From the NCBI GenBank assembly GCA_021234155.1, contig JAJEKV010000100.1:3140116-3204115 (forward strand): a DNA stretch of 64,000 nt, written 5' to 3'. A model generated the notes under the pieces. That model had not been told where the DNA came from. It did not search any database and saw only the letters and a list, made by a program, of their open reading frames with translations. A program made the translations under genes and the position numbers. This document shows positions 1 to 14,700 of this stretch, piece by piece. Positions within the stretch are counted from its first letter, which is position 1; every line of letters begins with the position of its first letter. This DNA comes from Isoetes taiwanensis. Lineage: Eukaryota > Streptophyta > Lycopodiopsida > Isoetales > Isoetaceae.

Positions 1-1099
1 ATATTTCCAAAACTTCGGGTTTGTTACATGAACAAATATGGGAAAATAGAGTTACCCACGAGAAATCTTTGTGGTCCACTGAAATGCTAATAAACTAAAA
101 CTAAGCAGTCTAAAACTCCAAGAACCTCCTCAACTTAACTTTTTAACAACGACATTTTACGAAAAAATGGGTTAGTAAAAATGCAGAATAAACACAACTG
201 AAGAATATCTGTACAAATCCGAAAACCTGTATTCACATTCCAAAGATTTACAAAAATGAGGCCATTTCATCATGGTCTGAGTCCAAAATAAGGCCTATGG
301 CCGATTCAGTATCATACAATGTTTAAGAACTTTAAACTAAACCACAAATTAAAAAAAAGGACTGAAGTTCACAAAAAAAAGGGCTGAGTTCCTGAAGAGG
401 CTGAGTTCCTGAGACAAAAAAAGGTTCTTGAAGGCGGCCCGAGGCTATTACAGGCGGTTCTCACATGCAAGCCCAAGGAATCCGGACCTCCCAAAGGCAC
501 CATCTACCATGATGCTTGGCGTGCACAAGCTCAACATGTGCTTTCGGTGGCGAAAGGGGCTTACTCAGCCCATGCAATCAACTCAACCGACAAAAACCTC
601 CTCCATAGCCATATAGCCAAGAATAACTCTTTGGCTAACAGAGGCATGGAAACTCTTGTGCTGCAGCTCCAAAATTTCGTTGGACTCCTTTGTCATCATT
701 GCTTTGGAAGCACTACTTCTTGCAACCGCCATTTGGGAAAGAGCTCGAAAAGCAGTTACCACAGGGAAATGGCGCGGACCAAGACCTTAGCCTTGCCATC
801 TTGAGCCCAAAACAATAAAAGATTCTAGCGAGAAAGCGAGACATGCATAATGGAATTTAAAAAGAGACATTATGCAAAACCTTTATGGTATTATAATTTC
901 ATACTAGTCAAGATCGGGAATATTACTTCACGCTCATTTTAATTCCAATTGAGATCCCCAAACCACTTAGAAAGGTATGTTCCAGTCATACAATCATACT
1001 GAACCCGAAAAGAACATACTCTTTTAACTAACTTCCATAAAGCGAAGAACATAACAGAAACCGAGGAGACTAAAAAATTGAAAATGGCGGTCAGGGACA

Positions 1100-2060
1100 A
1101 AGGTCCATACCTCTAGATTGCATACTAATTTATGCATTTTCGATCACGACCAACTTAGCAATTTCGGAAAGAGTGTCTTTGGTCATTTGACAAATGCTTT
1201 ACGTCATTGTAGCCATTGATTGGGCAATTTTCAAAGTATTGGCGGACCTCATGGACTCCAATTCCACGATCGATTCATGTTTTTAATGATTCCTCCTTCA
1301 TGAAATCTAATTTCCTTTTTCATTTTCACCAAAATTTGGTAGCCATGTTTGATATCCCTGCTGCAATTTCTTCGTCAATATGAACCCGAGATCTCTTTTT
1401 TAGTTGTTGGCTTCCCACTAACCCACGGCTGATTACATGCGGCGGTAGGGGACTTGTGTGCGAAGGATTGAAAGCACTTGGAGTATCTTTGCGAAATTTT
1501 TTCTTGTGCACTTGAATTGTCTTTGCTACCACTTGCTCCATTTGCAGCAGGGGGACCACGGGGTTATCATCTTGGAGCGTTTACAAATTCTTCTTCCACA
1601 AATGAAGCATTTGTTCCAATTGTCTCATAGAATGCATCAGACATGTAGGTATTTGGAAACATATCTGTCATCCTGGAATGCCTCGGCCCCAAATTCCCCA
1701 TCATCCCCTGCACCTGGAATGTCTCTATCATTAGTAACTCCATGTTTCAGATCTTCCATATCTTCAAACCAAGGCCAGGTAGATGGTTCTGATCCGATTC
1801 TCTCGGATGCCTCCTTCTCATCCACGAATTTGATGCGCAATTTATCCCACTTGTTCCTTAAGCTGTCTCAAATCTTCAAGCCCATGAGCTGTGGGTTGTA
1901 ATTTCAACATAATCTCTCTCCATTGCCACGAAGAAAGATTAATACTACCATTATTGTGAACCTTGTACTCCTTCATCAAAGCAAGCATGGTGGATATTGC
2001 ATTGTCCGACCAATCAACGGAGTTTTCCTTTTTCTTGGCGGGTTAGTAGCAATGAAATTG
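1100..2060 (-). pseudogene. Harbinger-type ORF1 (Myb/SANT-like) remnant, copy A
   Basis: Degenerate minus-strand coding remnant, better read in copy B (45,203-46,190). Visible pieces include EKEASERIGSEPSTWPWFED and a segment ending in a Ser/Lys-rich stretch followed by HVISRGLVGSQQLK. The same reading frame carries a WD-rich Myb/SANT-like segment near the 2,000 end. Myb/SANT-like proteins of this kind are the second ORF of plant PIF/Harbinger transposons, which fits the Harbinger transposase beside copy B. The frame is broken by several indels. A host Myb/SANT-like gene fragment is the alternative. Confidence 0.5.
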
Positions 2061-2637
2061 CTATAAGTGCACAACTAAGGCTAATTCATTGGGGAGGGTT
2101 CAGATTGAACCTCCACATAATCCATCTTCCCGCTGATCCCTCTTCTTTCCCCTTGCAATGCCATTGGAAGCTTTGTCGCAGTTCAAATTTATCTCAATGG
2201 CCCGCAGTTGGGAAGCCCGATCCGGTCATCCTTTTAGTTCTTCTAGGAACCAATTTCTCACTCCTCGGGGAATGAAAGGCTTCTTAGCGATTGGCATGGA
2301 GGATCTACGTTGCCTTTGTCATGTTCTTGAGACAATTTGTATGCTACTATTTCAATCTATTAGATGCTAAGAAAATGCCTATCACCAAAGCAATGAGCGA
2401 ATTGATGTAAAGTAATTCAAGAAATGCTTACCCAGGATTGAGAATTGGCTTAATGCTCGCTAGGAGGGAAGGAATTGGGATCTGATTCTTGGAGCCCGCC
2501 CACCTAGAAACAGAGGCGGAATTAAGGTTGAAATTTCCGGCCTCCAAAAGCGATCCCATAATTTTTTGGGCGTTGGGCTTAGCGGCTCATTAATTGATGG
2601 AAGCGCCCCTAACTTGGCCGGTTAGGCGAATTCTCTA

Positions 2638-2672
2638 AATGCGAGTCCACTAAGTGGACTCTCGCATTCTCC
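2638..2672. repeat. Damaged palindrome, copy A
   Basis: Copy A version of the perfect inverted repeat found at 46,773-46,805. The left arm has lost two bases (GCGAGTCCACT instead of GCGAGAGTCCACT), so the palindrome is imperfect here. Confidence 0.8.
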
Positions 2673-2981
2673 ATTATCTCTCCTCTCATTTTATCTCTCT
2701 CGCATTATCTCTCATGGTCTCTCGGTTCTCATGTATGCGCTTCTCTCTTTTTATTAAAGAGATCTCCCTCTTCCTTCCTCTTTCTCGTTTTCTTCCCTAA
2801 TTCTTCATCATTATGCCCGTCATCTCCCTTTAATTATTTACTTAATTTAGAGCATACAACCACAATAAAATTCACATCACATCTAAGCTTTTGGGCATCC
2901 CATTTGGCATGGACATCTCTCCCAATAGTATTTGAAAAGACATATTGGTGGGTCTGCGTCGTCACCTCAATTGGTAGAAAG

Positions 2982-4260
2982 GTGATAAGCTCTCAATGGC
3001 GGGCAGAATCATAGTAGCAAAGTCAGTGTTATGTTCCACATATATGCATGGCCTCAATGATCCTCGCTCCGAAAAGCAAGATGCAAGAAATCTTCTTCAT
3101 TGTCTGCAATTTCATTTGGGGAGGAAATCAGGAAGGTGCAGTGGTTAATGTTGCTTGGTGGAAGTGTGTGCGTCTTAAGGTCGTAGGAGGACTTGGAATT
3201 TTAGACCTCTCTCTTCACAGTAAGGTTCTCATCTCCAAGTTCATTTGGAAAATTCTTAGGAACGAGATTGATTCTCTCGGCATGCTTTTGCTTTATTAGT
3301 CTTTGTCTCACTCAATCGTGTTTCATAAACTGACAGTCCCTGTGCAGCTACCTTGGGCACTATTCTTTGATATCAAACCATATGTCCATGCCTCTCCTTT
3401 CCTCAAAGGCCATCTAGGAGCTTGGAGCTTGTTCGCCCATCATTTGAAATTGATGCCTCAGCATGCATTCAATTGTCTGAACCACCACAGTGGATCCCGC
3501 TTACATATGTTGATCTCTGAATTCAGCGTACGTGGATACAACATGAAGTTCTCTTTTTGGAAGATTGGTACTATGATGGCCAACCGGCACCTTGATAATT
3601 GTTCCATGACAGATTCCATCTTAAGGAGATGGATATGTTGATCTGGGTTCGAGTGGCTAATAATCTTCCACTCCACCCCCCACAAGACACCAGACATGTA
3701 TGGCGATATAACTCAAAGATTGAATCTGCCAACTTTGTCAAATCATGCTATGAGCTCCTTGCAATTCGGAATGACTGCCACTCTTAAGCGAATGAACTTT
3801 ACAAGTCGAGGCGATTAGGGCAATGTGGAAGTGGATTTGGAATCAATTGCACCACCCAAGACTTGCACTATTATGGCAAATTGTGCATCGGTCCCTAAGG
3901 GTGAACACTTGGACTAAATAAGATAAAACCTTTTATCGATTGAGTTATGTCCAATTTATGGTCTACTTCACGAGATCTTGGAGCCTTTGTATGTTTTGTA
4001 TGCTTTCGGCTATTTGGTGTTGTGGGTACAAGGATTATTCTATACTACACTGCGCAATCAAGAGGTCTTTCTAGGCATATATCCGACTAGATGGCCATGG
4101 GTAAACAAATGAGCTTTTCATCTTTGTAGGGCGTGGCTGCTTTGGAAAGAGACGGTGTTTGAAGATTTTTAGGAGCATAATGATGCATCCAAGTGCTCTA
4201 ATTCCGTTGTTGAGGTATAAACTACACATCTCATATCGGGCATCAATCGGAAAGAACAAT
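2982..4260 (+). pseudogene. 5'-truncated L1-type LINE, end of ORF2, copy A
   Basis: Plus-strand remnant of the C-terminal part of a plant non-LTR reverse transcriptase. It starts at AGRIIVAKSVL and continues through NFIWGGNQ and VGGLGILDLSLHSKVLISKF (3,048-3,299), the usual post-RT thumb region. From about 3,599 a zinc-binding zf-RVT-like region follows (DTRHVWRYNS, NFVKSCYELL, then a WKWIWN-like stretch near 3,825). The frame shifts several times and there is no endonuclease or RT core, so it is a dead 3' fragment. The same fragment is at 47,124-48,400, so it predates the segmental duplication. Confidence 0.8.
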
Positions 4261-6838
4261 TCAAAGCGCTATTTGGGAAAGGACACTTCACATTGTGGAC
4301 AGTCAAGGTGCATTCCTTCCATGAGGAATAATGTAAAGCATGACTATGTGATACATGGGCTACCGCCTAAGTGTGTCTTCAAGGGCGAGTGCTCCCCTCT
4401 ATCGCAACTTTTGTACTTTAAGTTGTACACAATCTTGAGAATGAGAAGCGAAAGTAAAACTATTTATCCGCCACAACAACAATTTATCACCTATGTTTTC
4501 AATGATGATCTACTTCAATAATGCTCGAAATATCATGCAAACAAAACTTCCTGAAAGTGCACTATACAACCTGAGGAAACAAAAAAAAAATGTATAGAAA
4601 CAAAGTACAAGCAACATATTACATGGAAATGCACGAAAAATACAATAATTTAACTCAAAAGGCGAAAAAAGATAGTAACAAGGGAAGGGAGCATCGTGGA
4701 GGTCATGTTTAAAATCGATGTTATGGTTAAGGTCGAGGTTGAGGTTGAAAGCTAAAGCCAAAATTGATGAAGAGCATGGGAAAATGATGCAGGTAAGTGT
4801 GAAACTCCTCGAACTAATACCACATAACCCTCAAAAGATCGGAAACACCATTACGAAAAGAAAAACTTTTAATGGGAGTGAACCAAAGAATTATATAGTG
4901 AGAATTGTGAAGTTTTCAGACCAAAAACTAAAATAAACTCACGTTGAATCTAACTAGCTAAGAAATAATCAACAATTGGACAAAGCCGTCTAACTAGCTA
5001 AGAAATAATCAACAATCAACAAGAAATAATCAACAATCAACAATTGGACAAAGTCGTCTAACTAGCTAAGAAATAATCAACAATCAACAATTGGACAAAG
5101 TCGTAACTCGAACCTTGATCTACAAGATGGCAAACCCAAGTCCTACCAACACCCCATACTTAAAATTCATATGTTTTAAACTTCGAAATCATATATGGGA
5201 AAATGTCAACAAGGACTTGTCTATGCCAAGTTTTCTAAGATGATCTAATTCATTACTTATGGTTCAATTCAAGAAGGAATTTATTGTTATCATTGGACCA
5301 TCGTTTCAAATATTTCTAGCCAAAGCAGGTGAAGTAATGCAAAATATGAGAGCCAGAGTGTTGTTCTTTATAGGGATAAAGGCTAACGTTGTTGGGTATT
5401 TTAATTTGTCAAGTAGGACAAAAGGCCAAAGAAGCTTCCTTCTTTCCAAAACTATCCAGACAGTAAGGTTGGCCATACATGGATAAGGGAAGCATCTAAA
5501 TCTACACAATTGCCATTTTTTCAAATGTAGGTCTTATATCTTAATCTTAGAGTTACGCTCAATGTGCTTGATAAACTTCTTCTTCTCTATTTGTGGACTT
5601 TTGAAAGTAAGTATCTATGTCTAGGCATGCAAGAGAAAACCAAGGAATCTAATGCATCCTTATGATTTGCTTTGAACACATCTCTTCATGAGCAATATCA
5701 ACACAAACAAAAACATTGGAGCGATCGCCCGGGCATTTGGGCTTTGAACCATGCAAGAGCACATATTATACCACCAAAGTTGTCATGTATTTTTTAGTCT
5801 CGGTCTTTACTTTTTTCGTTGTCTCTACTTTTGCCTTTCGATTACTCGACTTATTGTAGTGTTTGATTTGTTGGGTTTTACTTTATAAGCTTTTGCCTCT
5901 AAAGCGATCGGAAACTTGGTTTTCTGAGAAATATCAACACAATTCCGAGAAAATAAAGGAAGAAAATGCGGAAAGAACAAATCACGAAATGCGAGGAAAT
6001 CGTGGTATGACTTACGAAGCAATTATCAATGGCGTTAGCTTGAATGTCTTTAATTACAGCGGATCAATTGCCTCCATTTTATAGAGGGAAAGAATGGAGG
6101 TGAACCAATCTCTAAAGATTTTTTCCAAATTTGGCCATTAATTGGCGGTACCTCAATTCCCACTCCCCAGCGTACCTCGATTCTTAGGCAAACCCATCAA
6201 TCCCTAATTCTGACCCTAATCAACTTGTTTTATGAAGTGCTTGAGGTTTAGTCGATTAGGATAAGTATTGACTAGTTAGAACTCAATTAACTCTCGATTT
6301 CCTAATGAATGATGGTCGTGACGAGAAGGCATACATGTGTGATACCTTGGGGGTTCCATAAAGGGATTCTCGTGAATGAAGCTGTTTTGCAATAGAGGGT
6401 CTACTCACACCCGCTGACAGGACCTAAACCACCACGACAATCTATACCTGTTGCAATTTGCCACCTGCAATTTGCAATTTGCAGGTGATCTCTTGACCCT
6501 GTTTAAGGCCCAAATTGGAGGCCGAAATGGGCCTCAGGGGAGGTGGCAACCGTTTAAGGTCCAAATTGGAGGCCAGAATTGGCCTCTTTCGCGGTAAAAA
6601 AAGGCCAATGTCATAGCTTATCTTGCCAAGAATTACCAAAGTCCGATCTGTGGGTAATTTGTGGTGGCACCCTTAAGTGCGCGAAAGGAGGCAACCAATT
6701 CCTAAATATTTGGTGATACAATTGGGTCTTAAACGCACCACGGGGACAATTTTTCTGATTTTTGGCATTAATTCACAAATATATGATTTCCATTAAAACC
6801 ATTACAATTTCATTCCTGCTAAATATGCGCAGGTATGC
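4260..6838. other. AT-rich spacer downstream of BSL copy A
   Basis: No gene could be recognised. The stretch holds a tandem repeat (4,948-5,105), a 75-codon ORF at 5,259-5,486 whose translation is the same in copy B (49,410-49,637) but which matches no family I know, and a paired AAATTGGAGGCC-type repeat near 6,505-6,590. The last 700 bases also occur in the third BSL copy starting at 19,782. Confidence 0.6.
4948..5105. repeat. Tandem repeat, copy A
   Basis: Three to four imperfect units built from CTAACTAGCTAAGAAATAAT, CAACAATCAACAA and TTGGACAAAGTCGT blocks. Unit length varies from about 45 to 70 bases because the CAACAATCAACAA part is itself repeated. The equivalent array lies at 49,095-49,255. 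Confidence 0.8.
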
Positions 6839-9800
6839 TCATATAAAAGCTAATGAAGTACGCCCATTAGAAGGCTGAGGACGGCCCCTCGTGGGCGTGG
6901 GTGGCCTTTGTACATTAAGTTCCTGTAAAGAACCAGCAAAGACGTGAGATTTGAAGCAACATTTTATATGTTGTATATATTGAACAGATCAACCTGCATC
7001 CATGCTTCATCTGAATACTGGTCTAAAGACAATTCCCTGAGTGCAGAGCTGGAGGGATAGGGTGGATCAGCTTTGGCACTACTACCATGTCCCTTCCAAG
7101 CACTAAAATTGCCCCAGCATTGTTAGCAGTACCTGACAAAAACACGTTATGTTTACGCTGCTAGTTGCGTTGAATTGCAGAATGCATTAATATAACCATA
7201 AGGCAAACAAAAGTTACCACAATAATTTGTTGCTGAAAACAATGTTATTAGATGGCCTTGAGCAAAACGTTCAAATCCATCCATTACGCACTCATGGGTT
7301 CTTATTATTAGCTGAAGGTCATTATTTTTACAGAACTCCATAACACGATCAGGCTGGGCAGACACATCAGATGATATTAAAAAACATTTGAGGTCAATAA
7401 TAACTAATAAAGATGATAAACAAAATGAAATCTTACTCCAAATGTCACCAAACCAGGTCCCCTGGCATTTGGACGAAGACCCTCAACACTATCATTTTCC
7501 GTCGGATCAGACCTGAGAGATGAAATATCGGTAGAATGGTCAGTCCAATTAGCTAGAGCAGAGCTGCTTAACTCTCGCATTGCACATACCACAATAGATC
7601 CATAAGTACGACAGATCCAGTGTCCATAGTGATTGGACGTTGTAAACTATCAATCTGTCCAACATAGTTTATAGACCTCCCAATTCCTCCATGCATACAA
7701 ATTATCGTGTCCTCTATGAGCGCAGACAGAGGTAACCAGTTGAAAAGTTGGTTGACCCGTTGCCAAGCCCATATTCCTTCCCTTTCACCCTGCCAAAGAT
7801 TTACACCAAAAAGGTCTTGAAACTTATTTCCGTAACGTACATGACTCAACATCTGGCAATAGAGCTAGCTGTACCATGCGCTCAATACATTCTGTACGAA
7901 ACCCAAACAATGCATTAATATCAAACCCTTCATGGTTTCCTCATATCAAGTGTACATGATAGGGATGTTCAATCTGCAATTAAAGCAGTGATCCACTGTT
8001 ACCATTACATAGTCAACAGCACCTTAAAGCTGTTATTCTAATCATTTGCACTAAATTAACGAATTTGCACCTCAAATCTCACTTTTTAAAACGTAATATA
8101 TATTTTGTATCTATCATGTTTGGTCCAAAATATATAACTAAGAATCCACTAGCTACAGTTTATGACACTTCTAATTAGGAAAACAAAAAAGATGAAAGCA
8201 ATACCTTTAGAGCAAGGAGAAGCAATATTGTCTCTAAAACTATGCTGTCCTCTGTCGACATAATCGCCAAGGAAAAGATAATCAATATACCTGTTAAAAA
8301 CATGATCAGGCTCAGCTCAAAATTTTTATGCACATCTTAAAAGGCAGAACATCTTTGATTGCTCCAAGGGTCAAAAATCAATTAGGTGAAGTCAAAGGTC
8401 GTTTTCTTTCATTCTTATCATGGATGATTGGAATGAGAAAACCTATTCACTCGACATTTATTAAGGAAAACGTGATGATATGCACTTCATGGCATCTGTA
8501 CAACTTGATGATAGAACTTCACAACAGAACTTTTTGAAGTCAGGGCCACACAATCAAGCTCTAAGTAATTTCAGATATTTCAGAATGTTTTCTTTAGGCC
8601 TTAATAATATGCTGCCTTCTTATTGATCTCAAAGTTTTAATCTAGTGTACCTACTTTTTTGTCAAGTTCAACAATACTTACGATATATCACCAGCAGTTG
8701 AAGGAGAACCATACTCGTCAAATAATCGCATGAGGTCACCAAATTGTCCATGAAGATCACCAAAAATTTTAATGGGTGCTTTCAGCCGCAACACATTAGG
8801 CTCTTTCATAAAAAGCTTCTCAACAGTATCACATAACTCTCGAACCTCACTAAAATCCAAGAAGAACTGTCTCCTTACAGGTGGCCTCCATCCACGTGGC
8901 CTCAACAAGGAAGAAAGCACCTAAGCAACAAGAACTGAATGTCAATTGGAAATTCAAGTATAAGTTGCTTCTATTTATAGCTCACAATTTACCTTCTTAT
9001 GGGTACCATGGGTAGACATTTGTCTGTCAAAGCTTTTTGCTGCACCATAATTTCAACCAGGCGTCCTTCATTCTCAAATTGATCTATAGAAAGTTGTCTT
9101 ACCAATCCTCCCAGAACTCCTCCAGCAGCTTCAGAGACCACCACCTACAAAAATAAGACTCATCTCAGAAACAAGACATAATGCCACAATACAGGACACA
9201 ATAAGCATCACTTACTCATCACTTACTGCTTTCGATGGTGAAGTCTAACATCCGATGTTACCAACCCTCTCCTACTTGCGTTGTTTGTTAACCCAGATAG
9301 ATTCCCACTTTCTTTTTCAGATGATGACCTACTTAATTGATATTCTCGTTCACCTTGGCCATTGTTGAACTTATAGCCTCAGCTTCTGCGGCAGATGCTT
9401 CTACCAGAACATCCACATTTGTATCCCTTCTGCAGGATGAAAATAAGTGTTAAAACAGCAAAGTAGTAGTCATCGAAAATTACTGGGTGAGCAAACATTC
9501 AATGATTGATTCATTCACTATATACATCTCAAGCAAGTCTCTTTCTTCCTTATATCCCTTTACCAAACCAGCTAATATTCATGTGCTTCATCCAGAAACA
9601 GCAAATTTTCTGCCAAATATTATGCCAATTTTAGAAAAGAGAGACCTTGTAGCAATACAATTCAATGGGTGTGCCATTCTGGTCTTTTGGGAATATTTAA
9701 TCGGCCAACTTTACAGAATACCGATATATACACAACTTTTGCAGTTGCCCTCGACTGCAAGTCTGAAGCTATTTTAAAATCTTAAAAGCATTTAGAGCTT

Positions 9801-10377
9801 CTTGGATCTCTGAGCCCATATGGTCTATATGAGAATGTGAATAGATTATTCATGGAAGAAGCCCATGCCCAAATGATAAACCTAATGTGTATCGGCAAAT
9901 GCATTACCTATTCCAATGACCAGGCACATGATTCATGTTACCAACTGTGGAACTATTGTGTTATGTGTCTGCAGATGGTTGTTCCTCCACACCGCCATCA
10001 GAATGGTGAAGTGTGGCACCATCTACATAACCATCCATTGGCATACCATCTCCCATCATCCGGGAAGATGAACTAGTAAGAGCAGCTCTTGCTTCTCGTA
10101 TTCCTGAAGTTGGGGCTTCTGGAGCAAGCCTGTCATCCGCCATCAACAAGTCACTGAGCAGAGCCCTATACACATAGAACAAGGACTATCAGCATTTACA
10201 TGGAAGTGACTGCGAAACGTCTAAATAATGCATCTGCACTTAACAAAATTAATAATAAACTTGGCCATCCAAATGAAAAGGTGAACAATTCAAGAATAAG
10301 GAATAAAAAGACTTGTGGATCGTTTCTTTTGAGGATCAGAATGCACAGCACTATATATCGCATGAATATCAATTTGT

Positions 10378-10509
10378 TCCTTCAATGTCAACCGACCCAT
10401 ATCAACCCAGCCAGGGCAGGCCAATTCACATATCAGAACATTTGACATTTCTTCCTTCAATGTCAACCGACCCATATCAATCCAGCCAGGGCAGGCCAAT
10501 TCACATATC
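10378..10509. repeat. 63-bp tandem duplication in intron 10, copy A
   Basis: Two adjacent near-identical units starting TTCAATGTCAACCGACCCAT and ending CACATATCAGAA, one base difference in the shared core (CAACCCAGCC versus CAATCCAGCC). The same pair is in copy B at about 54,563-54,694, so the doubling predates the segmental duplication. Confidence 0.8.
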
Positions 10510-11329
10510 AGAAGATTTGACCTTCATTACCTGCTTTCAAGCCTCCATATATATATATATGGTCCCCAACAGCAGCTGCTGCATGCCGACATCTCCTCAT
10601 CATCTCGACTCCACCCAATTGGTCCTTTTGTACCTTCCTGGCTTGCTTAGGACTGATTTTTTGTCACACCATAGCTGAGCAACTGTGTCTAACACTGCAG
10701 ATGACATGCTTTGTTAGGGCCGGATTCTCTTAAAACCAGCTCCTGAATGTCCTATGTCTAGAAACACAGACCTCGACACTTTCGAAGCATCGTCCACAAT
10801 ATGCCCACGTCCATAGGCTCCTCCAGAGACATGCAGTCTTGAATTCACAAAGGCCTGTCACCAAACAGTTAACCTCATAAAAAACATAAAAGTTGAAGTG
10901 GTGAACAAAATGAAATGTTATTTTTGGCACTTACGGCTGCATGCTGATATCGAGGGAGCAGGTGATATACCAGTTGCAGTTGCCCATTCCCAGCTTCCAT
11001 CATCTTTTCTACCAAGTGCATGAGCAGAAGATAGGGGCTACACACAAGTTTCAAGGTTCAAAATGTGGAATTAAGCCACATATTTGCATATATACAGCAA
11101 TGTAAAAAGAAAAGATTATAATCCATAAACCCAATACTAAAGGAATTATCAAGAAAGATTGAAGACATTATCAGGACACATTGTCAATTTGACCATTTTT
11201 AATCTACAGCAGAAGCGACCACCCGGTGTGATAACAGTTATGTGCAATACTTAAAGCATCAAAATTCCATAGTTCTGGGACTATTAACGAGGAATAGGCT
11301 ATTTTTCTACAGTCAGTGTCACTTGGCTA

Positions 11330-11700
11330 TTTTTAGCCAGTGTGTGACTATCGATTTAGCCACCAGATCATCTCAACTTCAAGTTTACATGGGACCCCAA
11401 GTTGTACTATTGCGAAGATGAAAGAAAATTGGTACGAGTTAAACACCATGAAGGATTGTACAGATTGTGGTGTGCATAGTTTGCAGCTTGCAACCTCCCC
11501 ATACCTAAATGCGATGCTGGAGATGTTAAATTGAGATGCCTCTCTGGTTCAACCTCCCCAAAATGGGATAACCTGCAAATTTTAGTCAGTGCATGACTAC
11601 CAATTTTGGCCACCCAGATCATCCGACTTTATGTTTACATGGGACCCCAAGTTGAGCATTGGGAAGATGAAAGCAAAATGGTTGAACTAAACACCATGAA
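11330..11700. repeat. Diverged ~245-bp tandem repeat in intron 7, copy A
   Basis: Two diverged units share CCACCAGATCATC / CCACCCAGATCATC, TTTACATGGGACCCCAAGTT and GAAGATGAAAG blocks. They lie in the intron between exons 7 and 8 of the BSL gene and recur in copy B at about 55,505-55,870. Confidence 0.65.
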
Positions 11701-14700
11701 GGGCTTCTGAAAAATAAGTTTTTTTCCAAGCACGCGCAATTACCTTCTTGAGCCAAAATCCTCAAGGTTACAGCAAAAAAACACTAAACGAGCAGCCATG
11801 TCTCGCGCACACATATCAGTGACATGGGGATTTATGGTGGTTTTATTTTTTGAAGCAATTATTAAGCAATTGTGAAGCTCCTAGATGAAAAGGTTGCCAA
11901 GACTGGTAGTTATACTTACAACATTATTACTATCTCTACCACCACAAATCACCAGTAACCCATCCAGGCGTGTACTTGCAGCTGCATGCCTGTCAAAAAA
12001 CGTGAGTGAATTAGATTCATTGAGTAATTCATTTGAATCAACCATGTGATCTGAAAATGGCAAAAGGCCAAATGCCTAACTATGTTAGTAGTTACTATGT
12101 TAGTAGTTTCCTAGACTACTAGAATCAATGCTACAAGACAAACTCAGGATTCTGAAGATGCTGTGATCCAATGAAGATGCCATCATTATCCACTTTCCTG
12201 ATTCTAGAGCCAGAACTTATATCACAACTTTCTTGCACTATCAGTACAAACTCCAAATTCAATAAAATGGCTCAAGATACTAGAACCTGACCTATCGGGG
12301 TTTATCTATGCTTAACTAAACTGCCAGTGATAGGGACAGAAAACAAAACTCCACCCAGAATTTGAAATGAAGCACAGATATATCCTAAGTACATAAACAC
12401 ATGCATGGGACCATCTCCACCAGGTTCCAACTTCCGCCATTCATAGGGCTTTGCTGCAGTATCCAAAGCCCAAACATCTGCCAGTAGGGATTTCCCTGCA
12501 TGACATTTTTCTTTAAAATGCCTTCTACATAACAAAACCAATGATAGAAACAGAGAAAGTCTTGATCTAGGTCTCTTCAACAAATAGCATGTGCTTGATC
12601 ACTTTTATCCCTGAATGCCTAAATTTCTGTCATTTAAAGGCGGTGACTTAAATACCAATCAGGTATTTGGCTTTGGAAAAAAACAAAGTTAGGGCAACAA
12701 AGTACTTGAAACTGACAGGCAAATGGCATGGAGAGGTAGTGCAGTTTGTGAAGATTGTCATCCAGAAAACATTGGATATATGGAGATAAAATTGCTGCCA
12801 TGAATGGGGTGTGTCTTACCATCATTTCCACAAATGGATAACAAGAAGCTGTTCGAACAGACATAAGACATGACCATAACGTGGTCCTGGCCCTGATCCT
12901 TGAGCGACTACTCTGCCATAAATATGTCCCATGAAGTCAGTGCTCAATATCAATATTTATTTACGCAAAAAAAAACAAGCCTTTTGACCACTAGCAACAA
13001 ACAAACCTGTGCCATCTTGGTTGTGATGAAGATAAGTCCAGCACATGGAGGTCTTCTGTTGAAAAGCCAGCAGGTCCAATACCACCCTGCATTTCAAACG
13101 TCAACTTGTTTTGAAACTGTGGAAAGAAAGAATGGGATGTTTTATCCCAAAACGTATGCAAGTTTATAATGGGCAATAATATGCCATAAATGACCCTTTA
13201 TTAAAGTAGGAGTTTTAGCAGAAGGCAGGAAATGAGTTGAACTGCCAGGAAAAACTCTAAGCGATTCCATTTAAATTGGGAATGACCTTTTACAGCTTGC
13301 TGATGGAACAATGGGAATCCCTTGATTCTTTACTGGCTAATAAGTGGACATTGAAAATCCAAATTTCTTTATCACCAAATCCAGCAATAATAACTAACAA
13401 AAACTCAGACTATGTTCACCCTAGCAAGGCCCTTTAGAGGATACTACAACTTACTGTACATTTGTAAGTTCTATTGATTTAGGTCTTGATCAGACTTGTA
13501 CTGACACAAAATCTTTCCTCCTCAAGGTTTATTGACTCGCAAACACATCCTTTGGTATCACAGCGGAATAATATATACAAGCAGCATATTTCTCTCTCGA
13601 TTAAATTGACTTCTAGTTCACAAGTGGACAAGGAAAACCTCGTACACCTTTACATATCTGGCTTATCGCATAATGTCATTGTAAGGATGTGCAATGGTTC
13701 TCACAGAACATGTGATTGGAGGTCTGAATATTGGTACATTTATTTAGATCTGCTGTATGGTCCTTAATGCCAGCATAATGCAACGCCATTGGTACCTAAT
13801 CAATGTAATAAGCTGGCCAATTGTTACCTGGATAACAACCATTGGACCCACTGCAGTGTGCATGTGCTGCGGGGAGATGGTGCAGGTCCTGCTGGATGTA
13901 GCCTGGAACAAGATGAATCAAAAGTTTAATAATGAAGCTTACAGTCCACATGAAAAGATAGAGTTAGAATAGAGATGGCTGCTGTTTCTATGTCCATTCC
14001 TAGTTATATAACCTATAGTTCAAACTTTTCAAAACCGATAACCTGTTCAAACTCGACAAAGACATAACCTTTGTTTACTGGCCAGAAAACAAGAGTTGCA
14101 GGTTGTCACAATGCCCAAACAATTAATTCTAGTAGAAATCATCTCAGGAGATTGGATACCCTAAAAGCATGTATGCCTTTCAAATTACTGACTTCTTGCG
14201 CATTGCTGAATCCAATTCCATGCAAAAGAAGCGTTCCCACATCATCATCTATTACAATCCCTACACCTAATTGCTGCTATCACCGCCTTTGTGACTAGAC
14301 ATGAGAAAAAAGAAGGCCCATTGGTTTATCAAATTGTCTTTACTTGCACAAAAAATGCATAGGCATCCCTTTTAGACTACAAATACTAGAAATATGATGA
14401 GAAACTATCACATTTTCCTTTGGGCTTGGTAAATGAAGACATGGGTTATCCTCCCCACCTCTGATAAAGAACCTCTGAAAACAAAATCACAAGATTACAT
14501 GGTCAGACATAAAGCCTACCTTGTCCATTTTTGAAAGGATGTCAAAACAATGGACGTCTGCCGTCACTTCAGCCAATCCTGCATTAAAAGACGCCTGCTT
14601 TCAAAATGTGTCAAAGGCATGAAAACTACATACTCGAAACAAAACAAGAACCCGACAAACTTACTAATCCCAGCAATTCCAGCTGGAAGGTGGAGGCGTG

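Noticed and set aside
5259-5486. 75-codon ORF with the same translation in both copies
   Set aside because: The nucleotide sequence itself is nearly the same in both copies, so identity is not evidence of selection, and no family is recognised.
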